Part shown: positions 50,011 to 59,512 of the stretch, piece by piece | How positions within the stretch are numbered: position 1 is the stretch's first letter | Layout of the letters: each line of letters begins with the position of its first letter | DNA from: Bacillus_BU sp051233475 | GTDB lineage: Bacteria; Bacillota; Bacilli; Bacillales; Cytobacillaceae | Direction: 5' to 3' | DNA: 64,000 nt | NCBI RefSeq assembly: GCF_051233475.1 | Contig: NZ_JBKFGH010000026.1 | Coordinates: 1 to 64,000, forward strand | Made by a program: the position numbers and the translations under genes | The notes under the pieces: model-generated | Databases searched by the model: none | Seen by the model: the letters and a program-made list of their open reading frames with translations, nothing else | Told to the model about the DNA's origin: nothing

Positions 50011-50904
50011 ATGATATTGGAGGCTTTGAAAAGGGAAAGAGTGAATGAATTTTTATTCTATTGTAAAAAACATAGAGCGGAAATAGATGAATCCTATTTA
50101 TATGATCATCATTTAAAAGATTTTGAACCCGATTCTGAAAATCCCACTTATATCGTTACAAATGATGATGGCAAGATCATTGCGACGGCGTCTCTGATCA
50201 TAAATGACTATCATCGTCGAGGAAAAAAAGCGCGGTTTAGAATTTTCCATGCTGAAGTCGACGATAGTACCATTTATGCCAATTTACTTAAAGCACTGTT
50301 AAATCATACTGAGGGGTTAGATCAATTTTTTATCTTCATCACAGTTGAGAATCAAAACTTGGCAAATTATGTTGAGCAATTAAATTTTTCTATCGAAAGA
50401 TACGCCTTTCTACTTTTAAGAGAAGACTTGGAAGTTCCAGAAATGGAACTACCTGAGGATTATATGATTCGATCCTATCAACCAGGTAAGGATGAACGAA
50501 TCTGGAGTGAAATAAGAAATGCTGCCTTTGCGAATTTATTAGGAAATGAAACCCCGATTACACCGGAAATGGTGGCAAAAATGAATCTAGATGAGAGTTA
50601 TATCGAGGGTGGTATGAAAATTCTGTTTCATAAGGATAAGCCCGTAGGCATTATAAGGGGAGCGAAAGATGAATACGAGGACCAACCAGTTATGTGGATT
50701 GGGCCGGTCGCGATTATTCCCGAGTATCAAGGTAAAGGCTTAGGAAGAATGTTGTTAAGAGAAGTGTTGTGCTTGGCCAGGGAAAAATCCTATAAAAGGA
50801 CCTTGCTATCCGTCAATGGTGAGAACGATCGGGCTAAAGCTTTATATATCCAAGAAGGATTTAAACAAGTTGAAGCAGTAGCGTGCTATCAATATATTCT
50901 ATAA
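50011..50904 (+). CDS. GNAT acetyltransferase, two-domain
   Basis: About 297 aa. The C-terminal half holds the acetyl-CoA site (WIGPVAIIPEYQGKGLGRMLLREVL) and the end motif NGENDRAKALYIQEGFKQVE; the N-terminal half looks like a degenerate GNAT domain (IVTNDDGKIIATASLI). The start is uncertain: ATG 50011 is taken; the frame is open from 49981 and GTG 50041 follows a purine-rich stretch. Probably co-transcribed with marR, suggesting drug or toxin modification; inference. Confidence 0.78.
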   Translation: MILEALKRERVNEFLFYCKKHRAEIDESYLYDHHLKDFEPDSENPTYIVTNDDGKIIATASLIINDYHRRGKKARFRIFHAEVDDSTIYANLLKALLNHTEGLDQFFIFITVENQNLANYVEQLNFSIERYAFLLLREDLEVPEMELPEDYMIRSYQPGKDERIWSEIRNAAFANLLGNETPITPEMVAKMNLDESYIEGGMKILFHKDKPVGIIRGAKDEYEDQPVMWIGPVAIIPEYQGKGLGRMLLREVLCLAREKSYKRTLLSVNGENDRAKALYIQEGFKQVEAVACYQYIL

Positions 50905-50910
50905 ATAAAA

Positions 50911-50949
50911 AAATCCCTAACTTCTAGATCAAGAGGTTTAAGGGATTTT
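50911..50949. terminator. Bidirectional terminator overlapping HD-GYP stop
   Basis: AAATCCCTAA-TTCT pairs with AGA-TTAAGGGATTT. The minus-strand HD-GYP stop codon lies in the stem. Confidence 0.78.
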
Positions 50950-51882
50950 AATGTTTATTTTAGCTTGTTGGTTCACAATGGTTTGAGAATAATTCGCTTC
51001 TCTTTTCAATATGTTCAAAAAAACATCAGCAATTTCAGGGTCAAACTGTGTACCTTTGTTTTTGCTTATTTCATTTATTGCATAATGGACATCTAATACA
51101 TCATTATAACCGCGTCTTGAGGTCATAGCATCAAATGAATCCGCGATGGCCATTATCCGGGCGGCAAGTGGGATTTCAGTCCCTTTAAGACCTTGCGGAT
51201 ATCCTGAGCCATCATATCGCTCGTGATGATAGAGAATCATATCTAAAACTCCAGAGTCTTTAATATAAGAAATGTGTTTTAGAGATTCGAACCCCAATAG
51301 GGGATGTTGTTTAATTATTTCATACTCGTCATCCGTTAATGCCGTTGGTTTAAGGAGAATGGATTCAGGAACACCAATTTTTCCGGTATCGTGCAATAAT
51401 CCACCAATATAAATAGCTTTAGCTTGGGCTTTTGATAAACCCATTTCCTTGGCGATCATTAAAGAATAATTAGCCACATTTTCAGAGTGATTGGCCGTAT
51501 AGGTATCTCTTGAATCCAATAATTTAGAAAGAGCCATAATTAGTTCGGTCTTATTTTGCTTCTGCAATAGGTATTGATTTGTTACTTCGGCTGAAATGAA
51601 GGTGACGACCAAATAAACCAGCAAACGCATGATAAATGCAGAAGGGTGTTCAAAGTCTGAAATAATAGCTGATCTAAGGCTTACTACAAAAAAACTCATC
51701 AAGATTAAAAACCACTTTGCTTTTGAAGAATAGCCAATTCCTAAAAAAATAACGATCAATACATACATGGAATTAAATTCATCCGAAAATAGATTTATTA
51801 CCGGGACTGCTATTAAAAAAATAAAAAAAAGGCTCCGGAAAAGAACTGTATTTTCTAAAAAGAAATACATCTTTGTATCCAA
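50938..51882 (-). CDS. Membrane HD-GYP phosphodiesterase
   Basis: About 314 aa. N-terminal ~110 residues hold four to five hydrophobic segments; the C-terminal half is an HD-GYP domain with HSENVANYS, LLHDTGKIGVPESIL, HHERYDGSGYP and ARIMAIADSFDAMTSRRGY. Such proteins usually hydrolyse cyclic di-GMP to GMP. TTG 51882 has GAGGTG 7 bases upstream. Single gene with its own terminator. Confidence 0.88.
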   Translation of the reverse strand: MDTKMYFFLENTVLFRSLFFIFLIAVPVINLFSDEFNSMYVLIVIFLGIGYSSKAKWFLILMSFFVVSLRSAIISDFEHPSAFIMRLLVYLVVTFISAEVTNQYLLQKQNKTELIMALSKLLDSRDTYTANHSENVANYSLMIAKEMGLSKAQAKAIYIGGLLHDTGKIGVPESILLKPTALTDDEYEIIKQHPLLGFESLKHISYIKDSGVLDMILYHHERYDGSGYPQGLKGTEIPLAARIMAIADSFDAMTSRRGYNDVLDVHYAINEISKNKGTQFDPEIADVFLNILKREANYSQTIVNQQAKINIKIP

Positions 51883-52010
51883 ACGAAAACACCTCAAAGT
51901 TTATTTGTATTTTTTCATAGTTAAAATGATAATTATAAGATACAACTTTTTTTAATGATATTCTATTAGATTCATTACAAAAAAATGGGCACATTGTGAC
52001 GGTTTTAGAA

Positions 52011-52058
52011 AAAAAGATGAACTTCAACAGTTTGAATACTGTAAGTTCATCTTTTTTT
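52011..52058 (-). terminator. Terminator of pseudouridine synthase gene
   Basis: AAGATGAACTT pairs with AAGTTCATCTT, with long T runs on both strands. Ends the gene at 52058-52765; HD-GYP reads away from it. Confidence 0.85.
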
Positions 52059-52765
52059 TACCACTCTTTTGGTTCATAGTTTAATTCTCTGAATAATTGC
52101 GTGCGTTCTTTCTTAGTTAAATCACGCCATTGCCCAGGTGGGAGGGTGCCTAAATGGATATTCATGATCCTGGTCCGTTGAAGTCGATAAACCTCATATC
52201 CAAGTGCTTCACACATCCGTCGGATTTGCCTGTTTAATCCTTGAGTTAGAATAATTTGAAAAACATATTTTGATAGCTGTGTTACTTCGCATGGAAGCGT
52301 CTTCGTATCTAATATCTTGACTCCCTCGGACATCTTTTTCAAAAAATCGGGAGTGATTGGCTTATCTACGGTAACGATATATTCTTTTTCATGCTTATTT
52401 TCAGCACGTAATATTTCATTTACGATATCGCCGTCGTTGGTAAGGAGGATAAGACCCTCAGATTCTTTATCAAGACGACCAATATTAAAAATTCTTAAAG
52501 GATGATTGACTAAATCAATAATATTTCCCTTCACATTTTTTTCGGTTGTGCTTGTAATTCCAACGGGTTTGTTTAAGGCAATATACACATAATTTCTGGC
52601 CATCCGAATCGGGTTTCCACTAACTCGTACATCATCACCAGGATTGACCTGACTTCCTACGGTGGCAACTTTTCCGTTGATCGTAACTCTTCCTTCACTA
52701 ATTAATTTATCTGCTCCGCGTCTGGAGGCTTTTCCGGATTCACTAATAAATTTATTAATACGCAT
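52058..52765 (-). CDS. Pseudouridine synthase, RluF-like (23S rRNA)
   Basis: A 235-aa RsuA/RluF-family enzyme. N-terminal S4 domain (RINKFISESGKASRRGADKLI), then catalytic loop GRLDKESEGLILLTNDGD with the catalytic Asp, and NRQIRRMCEALGYEVYRLQRTRI near the end. RluF in E. coli modifies U2604 of 23S rRNA; sequence blocks (LNKPVGITSTTE) fit RluF better than RsuA or RluB. AGAGGTG precedes ATG. Confidence 0.88.
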   Translation of the reverse strand: MRINKFISESGKASRRGADKLISEGRVTINGKVATVGSQVNPGDDVRVSGNPIRMARNYVYIALNKPVGITSTTEKNVKGNIIDLVNHPLRIFNIGRLDKESEGLILLTNDGDIVNEILRAENKHEKEYIVTVDKPITPDFLKKMSEGVKILDTKTLPCEVTQLSKYVFQIILTQGLNRQIRRMCEALGYEVYRLQRTRIMNIHLGTLPPGQWRDLTKKERTQLFRELNYEPKEW

Positions 52766-52917
52766 GCTAACTACACCTCTAAGTGGAGAATGGAATCTTC
52801 ATTGAAATAACATTTTCCTTCTATATTATAAAATTCACTTTATAATACTTTAAGTATAACCACAATCATTAATTTATGATCCAGAAATATCGGGAATATT
52901 ATTGGCACTTTTTTGAC

Positions 52918-53670
52918 TCATACTCCGCCGATCGATTTTTCATGAGAAAGCTTTTTATCAATAACGGAGCTTGCTTTTTCCCGAAATAACAACCAAACTA
53001 AAAAACTTAAAATGAGTGATAAAACATCCATAGATACTATGTACCAAGGATAAGGGCCAAGAATATCCAACAAGCTGGTATGCTTAGGTTTATGGCTCAA
53101 ATATAAATAATTACCTTGAGTGAACTTATTAATGAATAGCATAATTGGCATAAGGATATTTAAGAATACAAACAATTTTAAAACGGATCGAATGGTGGGT
53201 CGAAATCCTTGTATCCACGTGAAATATAATGCCACCCAAACTACCATCAAATGTGTATAGAAAAAGTGAAAAAAACGAAAGTGGGGAAAATCATAATGTA
53301 AGGAAGGGAAAAATATAGCTTGTGTAGAGCCTAACAAAGCAGTAAAAAATAATATTTCTAAGATAATCGATTTTCTAGTGATGAGTAAAACGATACTTAA
53401 TAAAACACTGATGCTGCACAATTCTAAGGGAATTGAATGACTAACGTTCCAAATTCCATTTTCAAACATCCACACATGATAGGTTCCTTCAACCACAATT
53501 AAAGACAAAGCAGTACCGACTTCTACTTTTCGCCAAATTGTATCATTTAATTTGTCCCTAATTAGATATATTCCGATACTTACTAAAATAAAGATGGTCA
53601 TGATTGTTAAATGACTGCCAGAATACATTTTAAATGGAAAATGCACATAACTGCGGTCAAACCACTCCAT
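52918..53670 (-). CDS. YwaF-like integral membrane protein (TIGR02206)
   Basis: A 250-aa protein with seven hydrophobic segments. FKMYSGSHLTIM near the N-terminus, IWNVSHSIPLELCSISVLL, HFRFFHFFYTHLMVVW and FLVWLLFREK match the YwaF family. Function unknown. AGAGGTGGTATAAT precedes the ATG. Confidence 0.82.
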   Translation of the reverse strand: MEWFDRSYVHFPFKMYSGSHLTIMTIFILVSIGIYLIRDKLNDTIWRKVEVGTALSLIVVEGTYHVWMFENGIWNVSHSIPLELCSISVLLSIVLLITRKSIILEILFFTALLGSTQAIFFPSLHYDFPHFRFFHFFYTHLMVVWVALYFTWIQGFRPTIRSVLKLFVFLNILMPIMLFINKFTQGNYLYLSHKPKHTSLLDILGPYPWYIVSMDVLSLILSFLVWLLFREKASSVIDKKLSHEKSIGGV

Positions 53671-53774
53671 ATTATACCACCTCTAATTAATATATTAACC
53701 AAACGATAAGGCTATATCAAAATCTAACGGGTGGACCCTATGGACCATTTTCAATTTCTGGTATTATCAAGAGT

Positions 53775-54164
53775 TCATTTATTTTTTGTATTGTTTTTAA
53801 ACCGTTCTAACACTCGCTTTTTATAAAATGCTGATGCAGGTGAATCCAATGTTTTTCTTTTATTTAATAAAGCTTCAAACCTAAGTTGTTTTTCATGCTT
53901 TTGTTTTTTTAGACGATTCAAATCATCATTGTTTTCACAAAGATCAATCAGGTTATCGATTGTCATTAGCTCTTCCTTTAGGCGATCGATATCATCTATT
54001 ATATTAGCGTTCTTTAAAACTGAGTACACCATTCGAAGATCTTCTGGAATATGGGATAAGTCCTCGAGCTTCATTGGCTTTCCTTGCCCTGGAAGGTTAT
54101 TAAATTCACCTTTTTCCATTGCTCGACGAATTTTATCCTCAGCAATGATTGAAAAAACGTCCAT
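53775..54164 (-). CDS. DUF1992 (DnaJ-related) protein
   Basis: A 129-aa protein with the DUF1992 core: IAEDKIRRAMEKGEFNNLPGQGKPMKLED, then DLRMVYSVLKNANI. The rest is charged helices (about 60-129). The family is linked to DnaJ homologues by architecture in other bacteria; no J-domain HPD is present here. GGAGG lies upstream of ATG. Confidence 0.85.
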   Translation of the reverse strand: MDVFSIIAEDKIRRAMEKGEFNNLPGQGKPMKLEDLSHIPEDLRMVYSVLKNANIIDDIDRLKEELMTIDNLIDLCENNDDLNRLKKQKHEKQLRFEALLNKRKTLDSPASAFYKKRVLERFKNNTKNK

Positions 54165-54344
54165 ACATATTTAACCTCCATTGTGATAGATAAAAAGCAA
54201 CTGTATTATGTTCAAACCGATTGTATCAAAATTTTAATAATTGCTAAAACAAGCTGATTGAATAGCTGCCGGTTAATAATGAGCCAGATGGTCTGGAAAA
54301 GACTTGTAGGTGGTCAAATAGTCTCATGAAAAGTAGAGTCCTTG

Positions 54345-54699
54345 CTTGTGACAAATGGCGAAATGGAAACCATGAAAGTGGTAACAAGAAGGGTTCATGT
54401 GACCAAAACCAAGAAGGAAAATTGTCAAAGTGTCACATGGAGGGTTCATGTGACCAAAACCAAGAAGGAAAATCGTCAAAGTGGTCACATGGAGGGCTCA
54501 TGTGGCCAAAACCAAGAAGGAAAATCGTCAAAGTGGTCACATGAAGGGCTCATGTGACCAAAACTAAGAGGGAAAATCATCAAAGTGGTCACATGAAGGG
54601 GTCATGTGACCAATACCAACAGGAAAAATTGTCAAAGTGGTCACATGAAGAGTTTATGTGACCAAAACCAAGAGCGAAAAACGTCAAAGTGGTCACATG
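54345..54699. repeat. 52-bp hairpin tandem array, seven units
   Basis: Units start at 54345, 54396, 54447, 54499, 54551, 54603 and 54655: steps 51, 51, 52, 52, 52, 52. Each has CATGTGACCA ... TGGTCACATG arms around AAACCAAGAAGGAAAATCG. The first unit has a different stem (CTTGT/ACAAG) that still pairs. Period, arm position and A-rich loop match the array at 34095-34556; the loop ending CAAAGTGG versus AAAAAGTGG is similar. Located between DUF1992 and the beta-helix gene. Frames open through it are artefacts. Confidence 0.85.
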
Positions 54700-54758
54700 A
54701 ATTTTTCAATAAAGGCTAAAATACCTACTTTGTTCCGCCAGTAATACTTAGATATCCC

Positions 54759-56273
54759 TTAATCCACGACGACTGCTTTTTTATCAGCTTCCACCTTAAT
54801 CTTCATCATCCTAACAGCTTCCGCACCATTCTTGCCTCCGAATACCTTAATTGGTTGACCGGCACTTTGAAAGCCCGAAAAGGTAAAGTTTTTTAGAAGC
54901 ACATCTCTTGCTCGGTACTGAATCGCACAAACGGGGTTTCCCTGATAATCATAATCGGGGTCACCTATTAAAGTGAAATGGTTAATGGCAACATTTTTAT
55001 ATGCGGATACCACTAACCCGCGTGGTGTGGAGTCCTTATATAAATCTGACCAGACAGGGGCAACAGAAACTAAATTAGTCGCGACAATATTATAGGCAGT
55101 TTTAGATTCAACATCAGTACTTTTGTGATGACCGATATGGCGAAAATTATATGAACGGTTATCGTTTATGGAAAGATGCCCGACAATATGAACATTTGAT
55201 GCAGCCGAGGAATTTTGATGCGCTTTAATTTCTACGCCACCAAAGCATCTTGTTGAAGAATTTCCTACAAGCACGACATTTCGAGATCCGTCATCGATCT
55301 CAAACCCATTCGAATTAGAGAACCCTTTCTGATGAGCCCGACCGCTTGGATCGCACATGTGGGAAAAAGTAATCAAAATATCATCACTATGATGGGTGGT
55401 GATCCCGTCGTCCCCAAAGCCGAATCCGGTTAGTCCATCGAGCCACACATACTGGCTTCCGCCCCGGGCCCTGTGTCCATCTCCTGCATAATTATACAGA
55501 GTAGAGGTAATATCAAAGCAATGGAGACCTGGATTGATGGCTTCCACATCTCTTACCCAGCCATACTTAACCTTTGCATACGTCAAACAACTTGAATGAT
55601 TCCCCCAAGTACATGTCTTTGCGACATTGCCGAGCCTTTCAACATTCCAGTCTAGACTTAATGCTCCCACGAAAATATGGTGGTTGCCTCGCCAATGGTT
55701 TGCGTTTGTGATAAGTCTGGTACCTACAACGGCCACATCATTCAGTTTAATGGTGGTAACACCTTTACCAGCCCCAACTAAAATGGTCCATGAAGGAAGC
55801 TGTATTCCCTTTGTGATATAAATACCCTCTGGGACAATAACTTTAACCTGTCCATTTCCGATTGCTTTTTTAAACGCGATCGTACAATCTGTTTTTCCGT
55901 CTCCTACTGCACCAAAATCAACCACATTCACTTCTCTTGTTATGTTCCTATTTAGTCGGCTAAATTCTTGATCCAGCTTTTCCTTCCAATCAGGGTAGAT
56001 GTTGCCCTCAGAATCAACCGAAATCTGAGTATGATCTAAAATTCTTGTAGGCTTGGAAAAAAGGCGCCAAAGCCATTCGATTGTTTTTTGAGTGAATGGA
56101 ATGGAAGTGGAGGGGGGATAAACTTTTAAATTGGGTAGTCGGTTCTCATTTAACTGAATAAACAACTGTTCTGTCTCTTTAACGGCTTCATTCAAATCGA
56201 ACTGGCCTTCATTTATTTGTGCCAATAGTTGTTTGTTTTTTCTGGGATCATGAGTTTTTTCTAAATGGAACAT
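54759..56273 (-). CDS. Right-handed beta-helix protein, GH28/pectate-lyase superfamily
   Basis: A 504-aa protein without a signal peptide. After ~125 residues the block NVVDFGAVGDGKTDCTIAFKKAI opens a parallel beta-helix typical of glycosyl hydrolase 28-related and phage-tail-spike proteins; VIVPEGIYITKGIQLPS and DGITTHHSDDILITFSHM follow. The N-terminal region and the lack of export signal are unusual for a secreted polysaccharide enzyme. Substrate unknown. GGAGTG precedes ATG 56273. Confidence 0.75.
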   Translation of the reverse strand: MFHLEKTHDPRKNKQLLAQINEGQFDLNEAVKETEQLFIQLNENRLPNLKVYPPSTSIPFTQKTIEWLWRLFSKPTRILDHTQISVDSEGNIYPDWKEKLDQEFSRLNRNITREVNVVDFGAVGDGKTDCTIAFKKAIGNGQVKVIVPEGIYITKGIQLPSWTILVGAGKGVTTIKLNDVAVVGTRLITNANHWRGNHHIFVGALSLDWNVERLGNVAKTCTWGNHSSCLTYAKVKYGWVRDVEAINPGLHCFDITSTLYNYAGDGHRARGGSQYVWLDGLTGFGFGDDGITTHHSDDILITFSHMCDPSGRAHQKGFSNSNGFEIDDGSRNVVLVGNSSTRCFGGVEIKAHQNSSAASNVHIVGHLSINDNRSYNFRHIGHHKSTDVESKTAYNIVATNLVSVAPVWSDLYKDSTPRGLVVSAYKNVAINHFTLIGDPDYDYQGNPVCAIQYRARDVLLKNFTFSGFQSAGQPIKVFGGKNGAEAVRMMKIKVEADKKAVVVD

Positions 56274-56482
56274 ACTGGCTCACTCCAAATTAAGCGCTAT
56301 GGTTACTTATCATTGTACCATTTATAAATTGAGTTTGATTTTGGGTTCATAATAGTATAGCTTTCGGCAGAAAAAATCATATCTGTTTTAAGCATTTTGC
56401 TGATTAAAAATCAACTCTTCAACAAATAAAGTAAGTTACATATATTGTATAGATTCCATAAGAAAGGATTGAAACATAACAT

Positions 56483-57253
56483 ATGATACTTAAGGGTTTG
56501 TCGGAAGAACAGCTTAAGAAATGGCAACAAAACGGCTGTCTCTTTATTCCTCGCCAGGAGCTATTTAGTGATGAGATGAAAGAAAAACTAATTAAGTGGG
56601 TTGATGAAGTTCAAAACTTACCTGAAACAAAAGGAAAATGGATGAAATATTATGAGAACAGTTTGAAGGATGGAACGAAAATATTAAATAGAATTGAAAA
56701 TTTTCTTCCATACCATAAGGAGCTTGACGATTTAGTAAATGGTAAACAGATGTTAGAGCTTGTTTCGCAATTGTTTGGTGAACAGGCTGTACTTTATAAG
56801 GAGAAAATAAATTTTAAACTTCCAGGTGGAGAAGGTTTCAAACCGCATCAGGATGTATTGGCAGGCTGGGACGAGTTTGGCCATACGTTGCATATTTCTG
56901 TTGCTATTTGTATAGATGAGGCCAATGAGAAGAATGGCTGTTTAGAGTGTGCATTAGGTGAACACCAAAAAGGACTTCTTGGCCCAATGTTTAAAGAACT
57001 TCCGAAAGAGGTTGTTGATTCATTAGATTGGGTATCTTATCCAATGCAGCCAGGGGATATGATCATTTTTGATTCCTATACACCGCATCGATCAGGAGCT
57101 AACCTAACAGATACAACAAGAAGAATGATCTTCTTAACGTTTAACAAACTATCTGAAGGGGATTACCGAGAAGAATATTATAAAAATAAACGAATCAGCT
57201 TTCCACCTGATTTTGAAAGAAAACCAGGAGAAAACCACGAATATAAAATCTAG
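56483..57253 (+). CDS. Phytanoyl-CoA dioxygenase (PhyH) family protein
   Basis: A 256-aa Fe(II)/2-oxoglutarate-dependent oxygenase. Iron ligands HxD in PHQDVLAGW (~115-117) and distal His in TPHRSGAN, with the 2OG-binding Arg at TTRRMIFLTF, are present. ECALGEHQKG is a PhyH feature. AAAGGA lies about 14 bases before ATG 56483, rather far. Single gene between two minus-strand genes. Substrate unknown. Confidence 0.85.
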   Translation: MILKGLSEEQLKKWQQNGCLFIPRQELFSDEMKEKLIKWVDEVQNLPETKGKWMKYYENSLKDGTKILNRIENFLPYHKELDDLVNGKQMLELVSQLFGEQAVLYKEKINFKLPGGEGFKPHQDVLAGWDEFGHTLHISVAICIDEANEKNGCLECALGEHQKGLLGPMFKELPKEVVDSLDWVSYPMQPGDMIIFDSYTPHRSGANLTDTTRRMIFLTFNKLSEGDYREEYYKNKRISFPPDFERKPGENHEYKI

Positions 57254-57287
57254 CCAAGTTCATCGCCACCACCACATTAATGCATTA

Positions 57288-57322
57288 CTGCGTCGGGGGA
57301 CAGTCCCCCGGTGCGGTAATTT
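57288..57322. repeat. GGGGGACAGTCCCCC palindromic element
   Basis: GGGGGAC-AG-TCCCCC at 57295-57309 inside a longer imperfect inverted repeat (CTGCGTC...CGGTGCGG). I recall this element from other Bacillus genomes. It stands directly before the bidirectional terminator. Confidence 0.45.
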
Positions 57323-57339
57323 GCTAAAGAATGCGACAA

Positions 57340-57391
57340 TAAAAGGTGCCTGATCCTCTGTTAAACAACTGAGGTCAGGCACCTTTTATTT
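57340..57391. terminator. Bidirectional terminator between PhyH gene and acsA
   Basis: AAAAGGTGCCTGA-CCTC pairs with GAGG-TCAGGCACCTTTT with T-rich ends on both strands; stem about 17 bp. Confidence 0.88.
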
Positions 57392-57396
57392 AAAGA

Positions 57397-59118
57397 TTAA
57401 TCTTCCATTGTTGATAAATCACCTGTTGGAAGGCCAAGCTCCCAAGCTTTAAGAACACGACGCATGATTTTTCCGGAACGTGTCTTCGGAATAGACTCGC
57501 GGATTTCAAAAAGGCGTGGTGCAGCATGAGCGGCAAGCTTTGTCTTAACGTGGTTGCGGATCTCCTCAAGTAATTCTTGACTCTCAACATATCCAGGACG
57601 CAATGTTAAGAACGCTTTAATGATTTCACCACGAACAGGGTCTGGTACACCAATAACACCAGCTTCTGCAACGGCAGGGTGCTCAACAAGCTTGCTTTCG
57701 ACTTCAAACGGCCCAACGCGCTCACCAGATGTGTTGATAACATCATCGACGCGGCCTTCGAACCAAAAGTAGCCATCTTTATCCATATAAGCAGAGTCCC
57801 CAGAGATAAACCAACCATTTAAGAAGTATTGCTGATAACGCTCCGGGTTGTTCCAGACAGTCCGTACCATTGCTGGCCATGTTGGTTTAATTGCAAGATT
57901 CCCCATGTGGTTTGGAGGAAGCTCATTTCCATGATCATCAATAATACTTAATTTAATCCCTGGTAGTGGTTTACCCATTGATCCAGGACGGATTGGATTA
58001 CAACGGAAATTCGCACAAATCGAAGATCCGGTTTCTGTCATCCACCAGTTGTCATGGATACGTAAATTTAGTGTTTCAAGACCCCAACGGATAACCTCAG
58101 GATTTAATGGTTCTCCTGCAGATAAAACGTGGCGAAGCTTTGAAATATCGTATTTTTTCGGAAGCTCAGCACCGCTGCTCATCAATAAGCGGAATGCAGT
58201 AGGGGCACTAAACCAAACTGTTACGCCATACTTTTCTAAAGTAGCAAACCACTCATCTGCATCAAAACGGCCGCCGCGAAGTACGTTCGTTACTCCGTTC
58301 AACCAAGGGGACCACATTCCAGCAGATGTCCCGGTAACCCAGCCTGGGTCTGCAGTACACCAATATACATCGTCTTCTTTTAAATCATATGTCCATTTAC
58401 CTGCTAAATATTGATGAACCATCGCGTCATGTACTTGAAGAACACCTTTAGGCTTTCCAGTAGAACCTGACGTATAGATCAACAACATGCCATCTTCACG
58501 GTCTACCCATTCGATCACATATTCATCTGAGCTCTTCATTAAATCTTGGTATAAAAGCTGATTTTCAGCTGTTGCTTCGTCAGCCCCAACTAAAATTACA
58601 TATTGCAATTCTGGTAAATCTTGAACCGGAATTCGTTTAAGAAGTTCAGGTGTTGTAACAACGGCCTTTGCACCACTGTCTAGTAATCTATCTTTAACAG
58701 CTTCTTCCATAAATGCTTCAAACATCGGACCAGCAATGGCTCCGATTCTGATAATTCCTAACATAGCTACATATAGTTCGGGGCTGCGCGGCATGAAAAT
58801 AAACACACGGTCGCCTTTTTCGATACCTTTTGAACGTAGGCCGTTAGCAAATCGACAAGATAAATTTCTTAAATCAGAAAAAGTGTATTCTTCATTACGA
58901 TTGTTGTCACTATAAATAAAAGCCGTCTTATCGCCACGTCCTTCATCTGTATGACGATCAATTGCTTCATAGATCATGTTAACGCTTCCAGTTTTAGACC
59001 AGGTAAAGTGTTGTTCAACTTTTTTCCAGTCCATTTCTTTAACTGTTTCTTCATAGTTTTGAAGATTTGCATTCGGATCAATGGTTTCGATTCCAACAAC
59101 GTTTAAAGCATTATTCAT
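57397..59118 (-). CDS. acsA: Acetyl-CoA synthetase (acetate-CoA ligase)
   Basis: Activates acetate to acetyl-CoA via acetyl-AMP. 573 aa, as in B. subtilis AcsA. P-loop YTSGSTGKPKG, WWMTETG, DSAYMDKDGYFWFEGR and C-terminal catalytic Lys in PKTRSGKIMRR are intact, the last being the Lys acetylated in other AcsA. AGGGGGAC precedes ATG 59118. In B. subtilis acuABC lies divergently upstream; here that position has a broken ABC gene, so AcuA control is not encoded locally. Confidence 0.95.
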   Translation of the reverse strand: MNNALNVVGIETIDPNANLQNYEETVKEMDWKKVEQHFTWSKTGSVNMIYEAIDRHTDEGRGDKTAFIYSDNNRNEEYTFSDLRNLSCRFANGLRSKGIEKGDRVFIFMPRSPELYVAMLGIIRIGAIAGPMFEAFMEEAVKDRLLDSGAKAVVTTPELLKRIPVQDLPELQYVILVGADEATAENQLLYQDLMKSSDEYVIEWVDREDGMLLIYTSGSTGKPKGVLQVHDAMVHQYLAGKWTYDLKEDDVYWCTADPGWVTGTSAGMWSPWLNGVTNVLRGGRFDADEWFATLEKYGVTVWFSAPTAFRLLMSSGAELPKKYDISKLRHVLSAGEPLNPEVIRWGLETLNLRIHDNWWMTETGSSICANFRCNPIRPGSMGKPLPGIKLSIIDDHGNELPPNHMGNLAIKPTWPAMVRTVWNNPERYQQYFLNGWFISGDSAYMDKDGYFWFEGRVDDVINTSGERVGPFEVESKLVEHPAVAEAGVIGVPDPVRGEIIKAFLTLRPGYVESQELLEEIRNHVKTKLAAHAAPRLFEIRESIPKTRSGKIMRRVLKAWELGLPTGDLSTMED

Positions 59119-59300
59119 TAAATGTCCCCCTATATTCATTTAAATATTGTTATAAAACAGATTATAAATGAAAATGATATACTATAACAATATTTATTTT
59201 TAAAAAATTCAAAAAAATTTAATTTTTTTAAATAAATATGCCGTTTTAGAAGGATTTCTATCGAAAATGATAAAATAAAGAAAAACAAAAGAGGACCAAT

Positions 59301-59391
59301 ATGAATATATTCGAGGCAACTGATGCTAGTTAAGAAGATAGATGGAAAAACGATTCTTAATGATGTGTCTCTTCACTTTGGAAGAGGATAA
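59301..59391 (+). pseudogene. Remnant of an ABC-transporter ATPase gene
   Basis: AGAGGA is followed by ATG 59301 (MNIFEATDAS, then stop). A second frame from 59323 reads MLVKKIDGKTILNDVSLHFG, the typical start of an ABC ATPase just before Walker A. Joining both by a one-base shift would restore MNIFEATD..KKIDGKTIL. Sequence stops at GRG, before the P-loop. The rest of 59119-59512 holds no intact gene. Confidence 0.6.
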
Positions 59392-59512
59392 TGAAAAGCA
59401 TATTCTATATTCTCATCTAGGAAGCAAGTGACTGACCAACTGAATTAGGCGATCACCTATTTTACAATAAGGAATATCTTATGATTGAAGCCATAAATAT
59501 GGAGGAATCTTC

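Noticed and set aside
54326..54557. Two overlapping ~70-aa proteins
   Set aside because: Both are frames through the 52-bp array; repeats of the same peptide and no start signal.
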